Below the pieces are notes generated by a model, which did no database searches, was not told where the DNA came from, and was given only the letters and a program-made list of their open reading frames with translations. Shown piece after piece: positions 18,003 through 25,902 of a DNA stretch of 64,000 bases (position 1 is its first letter; each line of letters starts with the position of its first letter). This stretch comes from Spirochaetales bacterium (GTDB taxonomy: Bacteria; Spirochaetota; Spirochaetia; DSM-2461), in contig JAKSCK010000062.1 of assembly GCA_022360655.1 (NCBI GenBank), positions 51,018-115,017 on the forward strand, written 5' to 3'. The position numbers and the translations under genes were made by a program.

Positions 18003-18086
18003 GAGCCTCGTTCCTACGCCGGTTCGAACCGGTTCAGGTTCACGAGTATAATCTCAGGCCCAACAGGCCACCCCGGAAGCTCGCTT
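18003..18086 (-). ncRNA. TPP riboswitch (THI element)
   Basis: Read on the minus strand, the conserved core appears in the usual order: CGGGGTGGCC, GGGCCTGAGATTATACTCG, GAACCTGAACCGG, CCGGCGTAGG and AACGAGGCTC closing P1. CTGAGA and the GCGTAGG box are the thiamine-pyrophosphate-binding elements. It lies about 43 nt before the thiB ATG. No T-run terminator follows. A CCGACTC/GAGTGG stem downstream could cover the AGGAG of thiB, so control of translation is the likelier mode. High TPP should repress thiBPQ. Confidence 0.95.
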
Positions 18087-18089
18087 GAA

Positions 18090-18118
18090 AACCTAGAGAT
18101 TCCCATCCATCGCGTCAA
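18090..18118 (-). promoter_or_regulatory. candidate promoter of thiBPQ
   Basis: On the minus strand TTGACG (18113-18118), 17-bp spacer, TAGGTT (18090-18095). It would start transcription at the first base of the riboswitch. The -10 box is weak. Confidence 0.4.
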
Positions 18119-18144
18119 GCTCATCCCTCCTACTTTCCTTTTTT

Positions 18145-18305
18145 TTGGAGGGCACCCCGCCTCCAGCGGGGTCGGGCTTTTCGCTCCAAGTCCTCGTCAA
18201 GCCTCCTTCCTTGCGCCTGTTGGGCTCCGTCCCCTCCGCCCAGCGCCAGGGGCTCTCCTGCGGGCTTTCCTCTTCAATCCCTGCCCCAAAGAGGCGACTT
18301 TCCCC
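18145..18305. other. G+C-rich structured intergenic element
   Basis: Non-coding stretch between divergent thiB and yggS. It opens with a perfect CCCCGC/GCGGGG hairpin (18155-18171), then CGGGCTTTTCGCTCC and, near the end, CGGGCTTTCCTCTTCAATCCC. This layout resembles extragenic repetitive elements I have seen in several bacterial phyla, but no second copy lies in this window. Confidence 0.4.
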
Positions 18306-18321
18306 CAGAGCACCACTGGCT

Positions 18322-18327
18322 GTATAA
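18322..18327 (+). promoter_or_regulatory. -10 element of yggS
   Basis: A perfect TATAAT ends 8 nt before the yggS ATG. If used, the mRNA would have almost no leader. No good -35 is seen. Confidence 0.5.
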
Positions 18328-18335
18328 TCAGGTTT

Positions 18336-19019
18336 ATGGCAATCAGAGAAAACTACGCGGCATTCATGGAAAACCTTTCCAATGCCGCCGCCCGATACCA
18401 ACGCAATGTGGAAGACATCACCATCATGGCCGTTTCCAAAACTCGTAGCCAAGAGGAAGTGGTGGAGGCCCGGGAGGCTGGACTCACCCTTTTTGGGGAA
18501 AATCGCAGTGAAGAGGCCAGCGAAAAATTTGCCGATTTAGAGGCCCAAACCTATCCTCTGTACCTCATTGGTCATCTGCAAAGCAATAAGATTTCTCGCA
18601 TCACCAGCCGTTATGCCGGTGTGCATTCCGTGGACTCTGTCAAGCTCGCTCGCAAACTGTCGGAACGGCGGGGAGAGGAAGACACACCGCTTGAGATTCT
18701 TCTCCAGGTGAACACATCGGGGGAAGAGAGCAAAAGTGGCTTTGCTGATGCAGGAGAATTTGCCGAAGCGGCGGCCCAAATTGCCCAATTCCCTCAACTT
18801 TCCTTGAAGGGCATCATGACCATGGCCCCCTTTGTGGACAATGAAGTGGTGGTGCGCCGGTGTTTTTCCCTGGCGCGACAGTGGGGAGAATCCATAGAAT
18901 CTTTGGTGGATGGACCTCTTCAGCTCTCCATGGGTATGAGTTCCGATTATCCGTGGGCTGTTGCAGAAGGAAGCAATTTACTTCGGGTGGGAACCACCCT
19001 CTTTGGGAGACGGGATTGA
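18336..19019 (+). CDS. yggS: PLP homeostasis protein, YggS family
   Basis: A 227-residue fold-type III pyridoxal-phosphate protein (YggS/PROSC/YBL036C). The PLP lysine is in MAVSKTRS; LFGENRSEEASEK, LIGHLQSNK, VNTSGEESKSGF and the phosphate-binding LSMGMSSDYPWA motif follow. It lacks enzymatic partners and is known in other bacteria to buffer PLP. The ATG at 18336 fits the family length; the frame is open further upstream but through the G+C-rich element. No Shine-Dalgarno is visible. A TTG for the next gene overlaps its stop. Confidence 0.93.
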   Translation: MAIRENYAAFMENLSNAAARYQRNVEDITIMAVSKTRSQEEVVEAREAGLTLFGENRSEEASEKFADLEAQTYPLYLIGHLQSNKISRITSRYAGVHSVDSVKLARKLSERRGEEDTPLEILLQVNTSGEESKSGFADAGEFAEAAAQIAQFPQLSLKGIMTMAPFVDNEVVVRRCFSLARQWGESIESLVDGPLQLSMGMSSDYPWAVAEGSNLLRVGTTLFGRRD

Positions 19020-19435
19020 GAAACCCCCTTGGACTTTTGATGCTTTTTCTCCTCTTTTTGGGCCTCGGGATGCCTTTATACTCGCAGGCCTTGCCCCCCC
19101 AGGAATCCATCGTCCCTGAGGATTATGAGTGGGATGAATTCCCGCAATGGGCCTGGGATCTTCGGCGTTTTGAAGTGGTGAGTGTGGGAACCTTTCCTCT
19201 GGCCTTCTTCCTGGGTTCTTTAGTGTATGATTTCAGTATTTTTGCCCAGAACAATTTTGATCCTGCTTACTCTTTGGGGTCCCAACGGAGTAGTCGAGAC
19301 ATTGCCATCATCACAGGAACCGCTGCCGGACTTTCTCTGGCTGTGGCCACCACCGACCTCATCATCACCCTTGTGAAGCGCTCCAAGGAGGACGAGAATC
19401 GTGAACAGCGAAGCCTTTCCCGTTCAGATTCCTGA
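19016..19435 (+). CDS. small exported or membrane protein, unknown
   Basis: About 139 residues starting at TTG (19016), which overlaps the yggS TGA and gives an immediate signal-like helix (GLLMLFLLFLGLG). A mature part with PQWAWDLRRFE, then two further hydrophobic stretches (TFPLAFFLGSLVYDF and AIITGTAAGLSLAVATTDLIITL), suggests a membrane protein with three helices. An ATG at 19040 is an alternative start. No family recognised. It overlaps the pseudouridine synthase start by 35 nt. Confidence 0.6.
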   Translation: MRNPLGLLMLFLLFLGLGMPLYSQALPPQESIVPEDYEWDEFPQWAWDLRRFEVVSVGTFPLAFFLGSLVYDFSIFAQNNFDPAYSLGSQRSSRDIAIITGTAAGLSLAVATTDLIITLVKRSKEDENREQRSLSRSDS

Positions 19436-20351
19436 GGGCGATACCATCCGAGCCGATAAATTTGTGGCCTCTTTGGGACTCTTCACGCGGAGTCAAATCT
19501 CCCGGCGTTCGGTGCGGGTAAAGGATGAAGAGGGGCAAGAATTCAAGATGTCTCGGCGTTTGCGGGATGGAGATGTGGTGGTGGTGGATTGGGATGATCC
19601 CCCCTCCTCAGACATCCTGCCAGAGGATCTTCCCCTAGAAATTCTTCATGAAGATTCTCAGTGCTGGGTGCTCAACAAGGCCCAGGGCATGGTGGTGCAT
19701 CCGGCCCATGGACACCTTCATGGCACCTTGGTTCAAGGTCTCTTGTTTCAATGCAAGGAACTGGAAGAGGCCTTTGGGGGGGATAAGGTGCGTCCAGGAG
19801 TGGTGCATCGTCTGGATAAAGACACCTCAGGATTGATTGTGGCGGCCAAAAACCCACAGGCCATGGAAGCGTTGAGTGCGCAGTTCCGTGAGCGTTCGGT
19901 GGAAAAATACTATTTGGCCGTGGTGCGAGGATCCCTACCACAAGAGAAGGGAGACATTGATGCGCCCATTGGCCGCTCCCCCCATGATCGAAAAAAATTT
20001 GATGTGGGAGTGCGCAATGCCAAAACGGCTCATTCCCGTTATCAGGTTCTTGCCCGTTCAGGTCATCATGCCCTGGTGCTGGTTCGCATCCTCACAGGAC
20101 GAACCCATCAGATTCGGGTGCATCTCAAAAGTCTGGGCGCTCCCATTCTTGGTGATCCCATCTATGGACGTCGGGATGAACGATTTTCTCAAGCCACACT
20201 GATGCTCCATTCCTGGCGCTTGTCCATCACCCTGCCAGGAGAGGATGGGGCTCGGCTCTTTCAAGCACCGCTTCCTCCTCGATTTCATGAGATTCTGGAA
20301 GATCTGAACATCCCGCTTACTGTCTTGGAAGAGCAACGCTGTTCTCTCTGA
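19401..20351 (+). CDS. rluD: RluA-family pseudouridine synthase with S4 domain
   Basis: A 316-residue enzyme that isomerises uridine to pseudouridine in RNA. It has an N-terminal S4 RNA-binding domain (IRADKFVASLGLFTRSQISRR, about 12-70) and a catalytic domain with the HRLDKDTSGL motif near residue 138, whose Asp is the nucleophile, plus GRTHQIRVH and GDPIYG. The S4+catalytic layout fits RluD (23S rRNA helix 69), though RluC has the same design. It starts with GTG inside the previous gene. A terminator follows. Confidence 0.9.
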   Translation: MNSEAFPVQIPEGDTIRADKFVASLGLFTRSQISRRSVRVKDEEGQEFKMSRRLRDGDVVVVDWDDPPSSDILPEDLPLEILHEDSQCWVLNKAQGMVVHPAHGHLHGTLVQGLLFQCKELEEAFGGDKVRPGVVHRLDKDTSGLIVAAKNPQAMEALSAQFRERSVEKYYLAVVRGSLPQEKGDIDAPIGRSPHDRKKFDVGVRNAKTAHSRYQVLARSGHHALVLVRILTGRTHQIRVHLKSLGAPILGDPIYGRRDERFSQATLMLHSWRLSITLPGEDGARLFQAPLPPRFHEILEDLNIPLTVLEEQRCSL

Positions 20352-20364
20352 CGGGGCGTTGTTC

Positions 20365-20388
20365 AAACCCCGCCGGGAGGCGGGGTTT
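20365..20388. terminator. bidirectional terminator
   Basis: AAACCCCGCC/GGCGGGGTTT, a 10-bp perfect stem with a GGGA tetraloop, between the convergent pseudouridine synthase and MBL genes. Confidence 0.85.
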
Positions 20389-20411
20389 ATCTAAATTCTT
20401 GATTTAAAACC

Positions 20412-20990
20412 CTAGATGTGGGGTGTGAAGGTGGTGAGATCGGGATTCCAACGGCGCTCGGCACCCACGGTGGTGGGTGGACCGTGGCCAGGGAGTATGA
20501 TCATGGCCTCATTCAAACTTAGTAGGTGCTCATGAAGGGATTGGAGCAGGTTTTCCCGGGCAAAACTGTTCATGGCACTGCCCACCCGGCCAGCCGATAG
20601 CATGTCTCCCGTGAAGAGATAGCAACCAATGCGATAGACACGGCTGTCGGGGGAATGCCCTTTGACTGGGAGCACTTCTACCGGAATCCCATAAAAACGG
20701 CAATGTTCCCCATGGTTCACCGGACGGGCCGGGCAGCCCATGATTTCGTTGTTTCCGCTCACCACCTGGGCATCATACACCTTGAGTAAGGTGCGCAATC
20801 CTCCAATGTGATTTTCATGGTCATGGGTGACCAGCACAGTTTTGATGTCATAGCCATGATCTTCAATGAGTTCCAACAGCCCCGTATCAAAACGGCCTGG
20901 ATCCACAAGAATGGCTTCTCCCCCTTGGGCCGGGCCAATGACATAGGTGTTGCTCACACCAATGGCTGGAAAATGGGAAAGGACTCTCAT
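20412..20990 (-). CDS. metallo-beta-lactamase-fold hydrolase (glyoxalase II-like)
   Basis: A 192-residue single-domain MBL protein resembling small glyoxalase II-like thioesterases: SNTYVIG, LVDPG, the metal motif THDHENHIGG near residue 54, VKGHSPDS, FTGDML and LPGHGP. The motif has Asn in place of the usual Asp of HxHxDH (codon AAT), which should alter the second metal site. The ATG has GGGGGAGG 7 nt upstream and overlaps the stop of the upstream pentapeptide gene. Substrate unknown. Confidence 0.8.
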   Translation of the reverse strand: MRVLSHFPAIGVSNTYVIGPAQGGEAILVDPGRFDTGLLELIEDHGYDIKTVLVTHDHENHIGGLRTLLKVYDAQVVSGNNEIMGCPARPVNHGEHCRFYGIPVEVLPVKGHSPDSRVYRIGCYLFTGDMLSAGRVGSAMNSFARENLLQSLHEHLLSLNEAMIILPGHGPPTTVGAERRWNPDLTTFTPHI

Positions 20991-21586
20991 GATCGAGCCT
21001 CCCCCATGAGATAGGCTTCTTCTGGATTGGAATCATCAAAGCGAATCCCTCCCACACTGGCATGGGTGAAATCCACTCGTTTAAGATTGCAGTCCTGAAA
21101 GGAGGCCTCTCGAAGATCGGCATTGATGAAACGGCTGTAGAACAAATCGGAACTGTCAAAAATGGCATTGCGAGCTTCGCATCCATTGAAATTGACGTTG
21201 ATGAGGTCGGAACCTTTGAATTGGGCTCCATTGAGGCGGATTCCTGCGGCCAACACGCTCATCATGCGGCAGCCGTTCCATACCGATTGGGGTGCCCGTA
21301 CATCATCCAGTTGGCACATGAGGAAACGGGTGCCTTCCAAGCGGGTCCCTTGAAAGTTGGCTCTGGTGAATCGGCAATACCGGAACTCTCTGTGGGATAA
21401 ATCTTGTTCGGAAAAGTCAAATCCCGTCCAATCTTCCATTTCCAGGGCTTGCGAAGAATCCAATAGCGCTTGAATGCGTTCTTGGATATGGCGTTGAGGA
21501 TGAGGATGATGGATACGGCAATAGACCGATCCACTCCAGCTGGGGCGAGAACACTCAGGATGGGTGCAAGTGGCTAATACGAACAC
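20987..21586 (-). CDS. pentapeptide-repeat protein with N-terminal Cys/His cluster
   Basis: About 199 residues. From residue 60 to 190 there are tandem A(D/N)LxX-like pentapeptides (for example ANFQG, TRLEG, AQFKG, SDLIN, ADLRE, ASFQD, CNLKR), forming a right-handed quadrilateral beta-helix. The first 28 residues carry CTHPEC...YC..HH, a possible zinc site. A GTG start is used as no ATG is available. Some pentapeptide proteins mimic DNA and protect gyrase; nothing here proves that. It is coupled to the MBL gene. Confidence 0.75.
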   Translation of the reverse strand: MFVLATCTHPECSRPSWSGSVYCRIHHPHPQRHIQERIQALLDSSQALEMEDWTGFDFSEQDLSHREFRYCRFTRANFQGTRLEGTRFLMCQLDDVRAPQSVWNGCRMMSVLAAGIRLNGAQFKGSDLINVNFNGCEARNAIFDSSDLFYSRFINADLREASFQDCNLKRVDFTHASVGGIRFDDSNPEEAYLMGEARS

Positions 21587-21683
21587 AGTTGAAGTGGATC
21601 ATAGGAGCTATGGTCAACTCTTGCAATCCATGGAAGTGGCTCCACGCGTTGATTCACCGGATCAGGGCGGCTATCATGGGCAC

Positions 21684-21974
21684 ATGCCTCGTTGTGCAAA
21701 ATGCGGCGCCTCCTATGAGCCGCCCGTGTATAAAACCACGGTTTGTTCCTCCTGTGGGTGGGAATTGAAGACCTGTCGGAACTGCCGTCATTTTCAAATT
21801 GGTGCGGCCCATGACTGCCGAGAGCCGGTGAGTGAACCGGTATTAGATAAGGATAGAGCCAATTTCTGTGATTGGTTTTCTCCGGCCCAAGATGCCAGTG
21901 CCCAAACTGAAGGAGATTCCTCCTCTCAAGAGGCCGCCCGTCAGGCCTTTGCGGATTTATTTGGCGATGATTGA
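21684..21974 (+). CDS. zinc-ribbon protein of spirochaetal type
   Basis: About 96 residues. Two CxxC pairs at the N terminus (CAKCG and CSSCG) form a zinc ribbon. A second cysteine/histidine group follows: CRNCRHF, then CREP and, after ERANFC-like DRANFC, DWF. The C terminus is acidic. The signature resembles short proteins conserved in treponemes and relatives. The ATG at 21684 is used although the frame is open earlier. It overlaps murI by 8 nt. Role unknown; redox or metal sensing are guesses. Confidence 0.6.
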   Translation: MPRCAKCGASYEPPVYKTTVCSSCGWELKTCRNCRHFQIGAAHDCREPVSEPVLDKDRANFCDWFSPAQDASAQTEGDSSSQEAARQAFADLFGDD

Positions 21975-22758
21975 TCACTCCATTGCTTTTCTTGATTCGG
22001 GGGTGGGAGGACTGCCCTATGCCGATTGGATGCGTCAGCGACGTCCGGATTTGCCCCTGACCTATGTGGCCGATAGTGCCTCTTTTCCCTATGGAGAACG
22101 GGAACCAGACGATGTGAAAAGGGCTGTACTTCAAACAGCTGTAAAGCTCTTTGATCAGGGAACTCCGCGCATATTGGTGCTGGCCTGCAACACGGCTTCC
22201 GTGGTGGCTCTGGAGGCCTTGAGAGCCATGGCTCCTTGCCCTGTGGTGGGCACGGTACCAGCCATCAAAAGTGCAGCCAACTTAGCAGGGGCCATTGGTG
22301 TTTTGGCCACCAGCCGTACCGTGAGTTCTTCCTACTTGGATGGATTGGTGGAAGATTTTGCCCCAGGACGCCAGGTGCATCGTGTTGCCGCAGGTGATAT
22401 TGTGCGCTTTGTGGAAGAGCGTTGGCTGGATGATGGGGAAGACGGAGCCAGAGAAGTGCTGGGACCGTCTTTAGCCCAATTAAAACAAGAGGGTGTGGGT
22501 TCGGTGGTTCTGGGCTGCACCCATTTTATTCATGTCATGAACCCCATTGAAAAAGAACTTGGTTCAGGGGTGCAGGTGGTGGATTCCCGAGATGGGGTGG
22601 GACGGCGTGTCCTTGATGTGCTCAAGGAAGCCCATCAAGTGGATGAGAACGCCGAAATTGCTCCTTCTGGCTTCTGGGTCACAGGGAATGCACTGCAATC
22701 GATGCACCGCCGTTACGCACAGCTCCATGGCTTTCAATGGGAGGGCCCACTCACATGA
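21967..22758 (+). CDS. murI: glutamate racemase
   Basis: A 263-residue racemase making D-glutamate for peptidoglycan. The two-cysteine mechanism is visible: IAFLDSGVGGLPY (N-terminal Asp-Ser), VLACNTASVVALEAL with the first Cys near residue 72, and VVLGCTHFIHV with the second Cys-Thr-His near residue 183. The ATG overlaps the zinc-ribbon gene, and its TGA overlaps the rsgA ATG. The rest of the frame upstream is an overlap shadow. Confidence 0.95.
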   Translation: MIDHSIAFLDSGVGGLPYADWMRQRRPDLPLTYVADSASFPYGEREPDDVKRAVLQTAVKLFDQGTPRILVLACNTASVVALEALRAMAPCPVVGTVPAIKSAANLAGAIGVLATSRTVSSSYLDGLVEDFAPGRQVHRVAAGDIVRFVEERWLDDGEDGAREVLGPSLAQLKQEGVGSVVLGCTHFIHVMNPIEKELGSGVQVVDSRDGVGRRVLDVLKEAHQVDENAEIAPSGFWVTGNALQSMHRRYAQLHGFQWEGPLT

Positions 22759-23723
22759 TTGGTTTGATATACAGCGGAATCAATAACATCTATCAGGTTC
22801 GCCCTGTGGATGGAGGTGATGATGTGGCGCAGAGTCAGGATGTGATCCTTCCTTATCAAGCTCCCACAGAATCGTTTTATGAATGCCGCATCAAAGGAAA
22901 AATTCTTAAAGATTCGGAACCCTCCTACAACCCATTAGCGCCGGGAGACTTGGTGGTTTTTGAACCATCGGATGAAGGTCAGGGATTGATTCATCGACGC
23001 TTGGAGCGCACCAATCGCTTTGCCCGGTGGAATCGAAAAAGAGAAAACTGGCAAACCGTAGCCGCTAACCTGGATTTGTTGGTGGCGGTGGTGGCCGCAG
23101 GGAAGCCCCCCTTCCGTCCTCGTTTTGTGGACCGCGTGCTCATTGCTGCAGCCCAGGGTGGAGTAAAAGCGGCCGTTTTGGTGAACAAGATTGACCAGGG
23201 GCTCCCTGAATGGGGCGAATCCCGAATCAGCGCTTGGGAAGAATTGGACATCCCGGTGTACCGCAGTTCGGCCCATACCGGAGAAGGCATGGAGGAAATC
23301 CGTGCCCTGACGGCCGGGAAAACGGTGGCATTGTTTGGCCCTTCTGGAGTGGGGAAATCCTCTGTACTCAATCGCCTGCTTCCCCATATTGAACTGGCCA
23401 CAGGCGGACTGTCTGAAAAGTATGATCGGGGACGGCATGTCACCAATTTTGGACGATTGTTGGATGCACCATGGGGAGCTCGATTGGTGGATACCCCAGG
23501 TGTGCGGGAAATCCTGGTTCGAGGAATGAGTTCTGCGGATTTGATTCATTGGTTCCCAGAATTTTCTGGTTTGGATGAGGAATGTTCCTATTCTCCCTGT
23601 TCTCATCGCCATGAACCGGATTGTGCCGTTCAGGATGCCGTGGATGATGGTCGGATTCATCCTGATCGTTTTGAGAATTATCTGCGCATTCGAGATGAGC
23701 TTGAGGAGGATGAGCGGTGGTAA
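22755..23723 (+). CDS. rsgA: ribosome small-subunit GTPase A
   Basis: A 322-residue circularly permuted GTPase (RsgA/YjeQ) for late 30S maturation. After an OB-fold region, the G4 motif VNKID comes before the P-loop GPSGVGKSSVLNRL, followed by the T-rich switch region and G3 DTPG. The C-terminal zinc knuckle is CSYSPCSHRHEPDC. Translationally coupled to murI by ATGA. Confidence 0.95.
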   Translation: MIGLIYSGINNIYQVRPVDGGDDVAQSQDVILPYQAPTESFYECRIKGKILKDSEPSYNPLAPGDLVVFEPSDEGQGLIHRRLERTNRFARWNRKRENWQTVAANLDLLVAVVAAGKPPFRPRFVDRVLIAAAQGGVKAAVLVNKIDQGLPEWGESRISAWEELDIPVYRSSAHTGEGMEEIRALTAGKTVALFGPSGVGKSSVLNRLLPHIELATGGLSEKYDRGRHVTNFGRLLDAPWGARLVDTPGVREILVRGMSSADLIHWFPEFSGLDEECSYSPCSHRHEPDCAVQDAVDDGRIHPDRFENYLRIRDELEEDERW

Positions 23724-23766
23724 AGAGGGTGTTTACCCCATTCTATTCAAGGAGTAGGATGAGGGC

Positions 23767-24378
23767 ATGTTTCCTATGAGACGATTGTTCATCAGTTTTT
23801 TGACTCTTGCATTCATTGTGACTTCCCTGACCTCCTGTTTTGATTTTCAAACAGAAATCCGGTTGAAACGGAATGGAAGTGTCACAGCCCAACTCCGTTA
23901 TACCTTGACTGAGGAGGCTGCTCAGTTTGGCCGAGGGTTTGGTGCAGATGAACCATGGATGCTTCCTTTGACAGAAAAAGACTTTCTTCAGCAATCCATC
24001 CAGGTTCCAGGGACTCGTGTGGAAAAATACCGCGTCATTCAGGGGGAGGATGGTTCTGAAACCATTCAAATCCGACTTGAGGCGGATTCCATTGAATCTC
24101 TTGGACAATTTTTGGGAATGGATATGGTTTACGATGCTCAGGAAAAAACCTTTGAACTTCTTTTGAATGATTCAGAAGAGGGAAATCCAGCTTCCGTGGA
24201 AGAAGAATGGATGGAAACCCTTGTGCGAGACATTCAAATTGGTTTTCGTTTTCGTCCCCCCTCAGCACCGGTCTCTGTGAATGGAGGAACTCTTGATGGT
24301 CCATGGGCCGAATTGAATTTCACCATTGGAGACCTTTTGGATGAGTCCGTTTCGGAGTCTTGGGTTGTAAGCTGGTAG
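23767..24378 (+). CDS. lipoprotein of unknown function
   Basis: A 203-residue predicted lipoprotein with the lipobox LTSC (Cys about residue 24). The mature part begins FDFQTEIRLKRNGSVTAQLRY, a pattern seen in small beta-rich envelope proteins that carry a beta-hairpin repeat of basic residues. No catalytic motif is visible. It lies between rsgA and a small gene before the ATPase operon, with 43 nt to rsgA. Confidence 0.65.
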   Translation: MFPMRRLFISFLTLAFIVTSLTSCFDFQTEIRLKRNGSVTAQLRYTLTEEAAQFGRGFGADEPWMLPLTEKDFLQQSIQVPGTRVEKYRVIQGEDGSETIQIRLEADSIESLGQFLGMDMVYDAQEKTFELLLNDSEEGNPASVEEEWMETLVRDIQIGFRFRPPSAPVSVNGGTLDGPWAELNFTIGDLLDESVSESWVVSW

Positions 24379-24384
24379 TTTTTC

Positions 24385-24792
24385 ATGCGTCATACAAGTG
24401 CTCGAATCTGGGATCAAACACTCAAAGCCCTGTTTGATGAAGTGGATGATTGGCTTGAGAATGCCTATGGGAAGTCCTATTCTCTCCATCCCAATCGTCC
24501 CCATCGGGGAACCACAGCAAATAAGGAAATGGATGGCCTTTTCAATGTCGGCGCAGATTTTAGCGCTGGCTATGGCAGTCAATTGGGACGAGGCTATGTG
24601 GTGCAGGTGCGCATGTCCACTCTTGATCATATTCCTCCAGAGGTGAGGACTCAGATTGAGGCCGATGTGGAAACTCTTGTTCAAGAGAAACTTCCGGTGT
24701 TTTTTCCTGGTAGAAAATTGCATCTAGAGCGAGATGGCCGGTTGTTAAAAATCATAGGGGATTTGAGTCTTGGATCGGCGATTAAAGAATGA
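24385..24792 (+). CDS. conserved-looking hypothetical protein
   Basis: A 135-residue soluble protein starting 6 nt after the preceding lipoprotein stop. It has an N-terminal amphipathic helix (WDQTLKALFDEVDDWLENAYG), a central glycine-rich loop (FSAGYGSQLGRGYV) and a VRMSTLD...EVRTQIEADVETLVQEKLP helix. No family recognised. Soluble and probably co-transcribed with the lipoprotein; no link to the ATPase operon is evident, since a separate promoter lies between them. Confidence 0.55.
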   Translation: MRHTSARIWDQTLKALFDEVDDWLENAYGKSYSLHPNRPHRGTTANKEMDGLFNVGADFSAGYGSQLGRGYVVQVRMSTLDHIPPEVRTQIEADVETLVQEKLPVFFPGRKLHLERDGRLLKIIGDLSLGSAIKE

Positions 24793-24854
24793 AGGATTAC
24801 TATAAAAAATTAGGAAGAATGATTATTTCTTTTTTGGGAAGGATTTGAACCTAG

Positions 24855-24884
24855 TTGCAGAATTTTTGTCGAAAGGCCTATAAT
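24855..24884 (+). promoter_or_regulatory. promoter of the V/A-ATPase operon
   Basis: TTGCAG (24855-24860), 18-bp spacer, TATAAT (24879-24884) on the plus strand, about 48 nt before the first gene. The spacing is standard sigma-70-like and the -10 is perfect. Confidence 0.75.
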
Positions 24885-24931
24885 TCCGATAAGATTCTCG
24901 TAACTTTCCGTTTTCGGGAGGGAGGGGGCTC

Positions 24932-25282
24932 ATGCCTGATCGCGTTGCAATGCTGATCAAAGTTTTTCGCGTGGAGCTTGAGGAAACCGAAAACGATGTT
25001 ATGGCACTTCTTGACTACACCTCTCGCCGTTTCGATGATGAAGAAATCACCCCCTACGTTTGGAAAGAAAATACAGCGTTATTACGTCGGGAGCTGGCCT
25101 GTGTGAAATCACTGGAAGGTGATGTGACTGCTTGGGCACCACCACCTGGGGTGGACGGGCCAGCAGCCCTGGATCTTTTACGTCAACATCTAGAAGAATT
25201 GTCCCGAGATCGTGGATATCCCGAACTGGTTCTTCTTGTGATTAGCCGCATCGCCGGAAAAATACACCGGTACCTGGAATAA
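24932..25282 (+). CDS. first-gene hypothetical of V/A-ATPase operon
   Basis: A 116-residue acidic helical protein (LIKVFRVELEETENDVMALLDYTSRRF and LDLLRQHLEELSRDRGYPELVLLV). GGGAGGGAGG lies upstream of the ATG. It ends 9 nt before the E-subunit start. In related spirochaetes a small unnamed gene also leads the ATPase operon, as I recall. It could be an assembly or regulatory factor, or a stand-in for a missing stalk subunit; the sequence does not decide. Confidence 0.6.
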   Translation: MPDRVAMLIKVFRVELEETENDVMALLDYTSRRFDDEEITPYVWKENTALLRRELACVKSLEGDVTAWAPPPGVDGPAALDLLRQHLEELSRDRGYPELVLLVISRIAGKIHRYLE

Positions 25283-25291
25283 GGATTGAAT

Positions 25292-25891
25292 ATGGACGTT
25301 CAACTGAAAGAGCTTATCGATCGGATTAAGAACGATGGCGTGAAAAACGCTGAGGACGAGGCTGCCCGCATCCTGGCGGATGCGGAAGCAAAAGCCGCAG
25401 CGCTGATGAAAAAGGCGGAAGAGGAAGCAGAGGCCCTTCGCGCTTCCGCAAAAGCCGATGCTGAAAAGGCAGAGCGAAGCGGGAAAGAAGCCCTGCGTCA
25501 GGCAGGCCGAGATTTGCTTTTGAGTCTCCGAGCTGAAATCGAGCGCCTTTTTACCAATGTTCTTATGGAAAAAACAGGTGAAACCCTGGATGGTGCTCTC
25601 ATGGCAGAAGCGGTGCAATCCGCTGTGAAAGCTCTGGCAGAGCTGGATTCTCAGGAAGCCACTCTCCTGCTTCCAGAAGACAAAGCCACAGCCTTGGAAT
25701 CTCAGATTCGTGGGGCCCTCAGTGCTCAGTTTAGTAAAGGAATGGATGTGAAGCCCATCAAAGGGCTGGATGCAGGATTCCGAATCAGCACAAAAGATGG
25801 TTCGGTTTTCTATGATTTCTCGGACCGGGAAATTGCCATGCTGCTGGCACGCTTCCTTAACCCTCAGCTGGCTAAACTCTTAGCTGAGTAG
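25292..25891 (+). CDS. atpE: V/A-type ATPase subunit E (stator stalk)
   Basis: A 199-residue stator-stalk subunit. Residues 10-70 form a long charged alanine-rich helix (EDEAARILADAEAKAAALMKK and similar) that pairs with a partner in the peripheral stalk, and the C terminus is a globular domain. The ATG has AAGGA 6 nt upstream; a TTG two codons earlier is in frame. Third from the window's operon promoter by position and before the DUF2764 gene. Confidence 0.9.
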   Translation: MDVQLKELIDRIKNDGVKNAEDEAARILADAEAKAAALMKKAEEEAEALRASAKADAEKAERSGKEALRQAGRDLLLSLRAEIERLFTNVLMEKTGETLDGALMAEAVQSAVKALAELDSQEATLLLPEDKATALESQIRGALSAQFSKGMDVKPIKGLDAGFRISTKDGSVFYDFSDREIAMLLARFLNPQLAKLLAE

Positions 25892-25902
25892 GGGGCAGGG
25901 CT

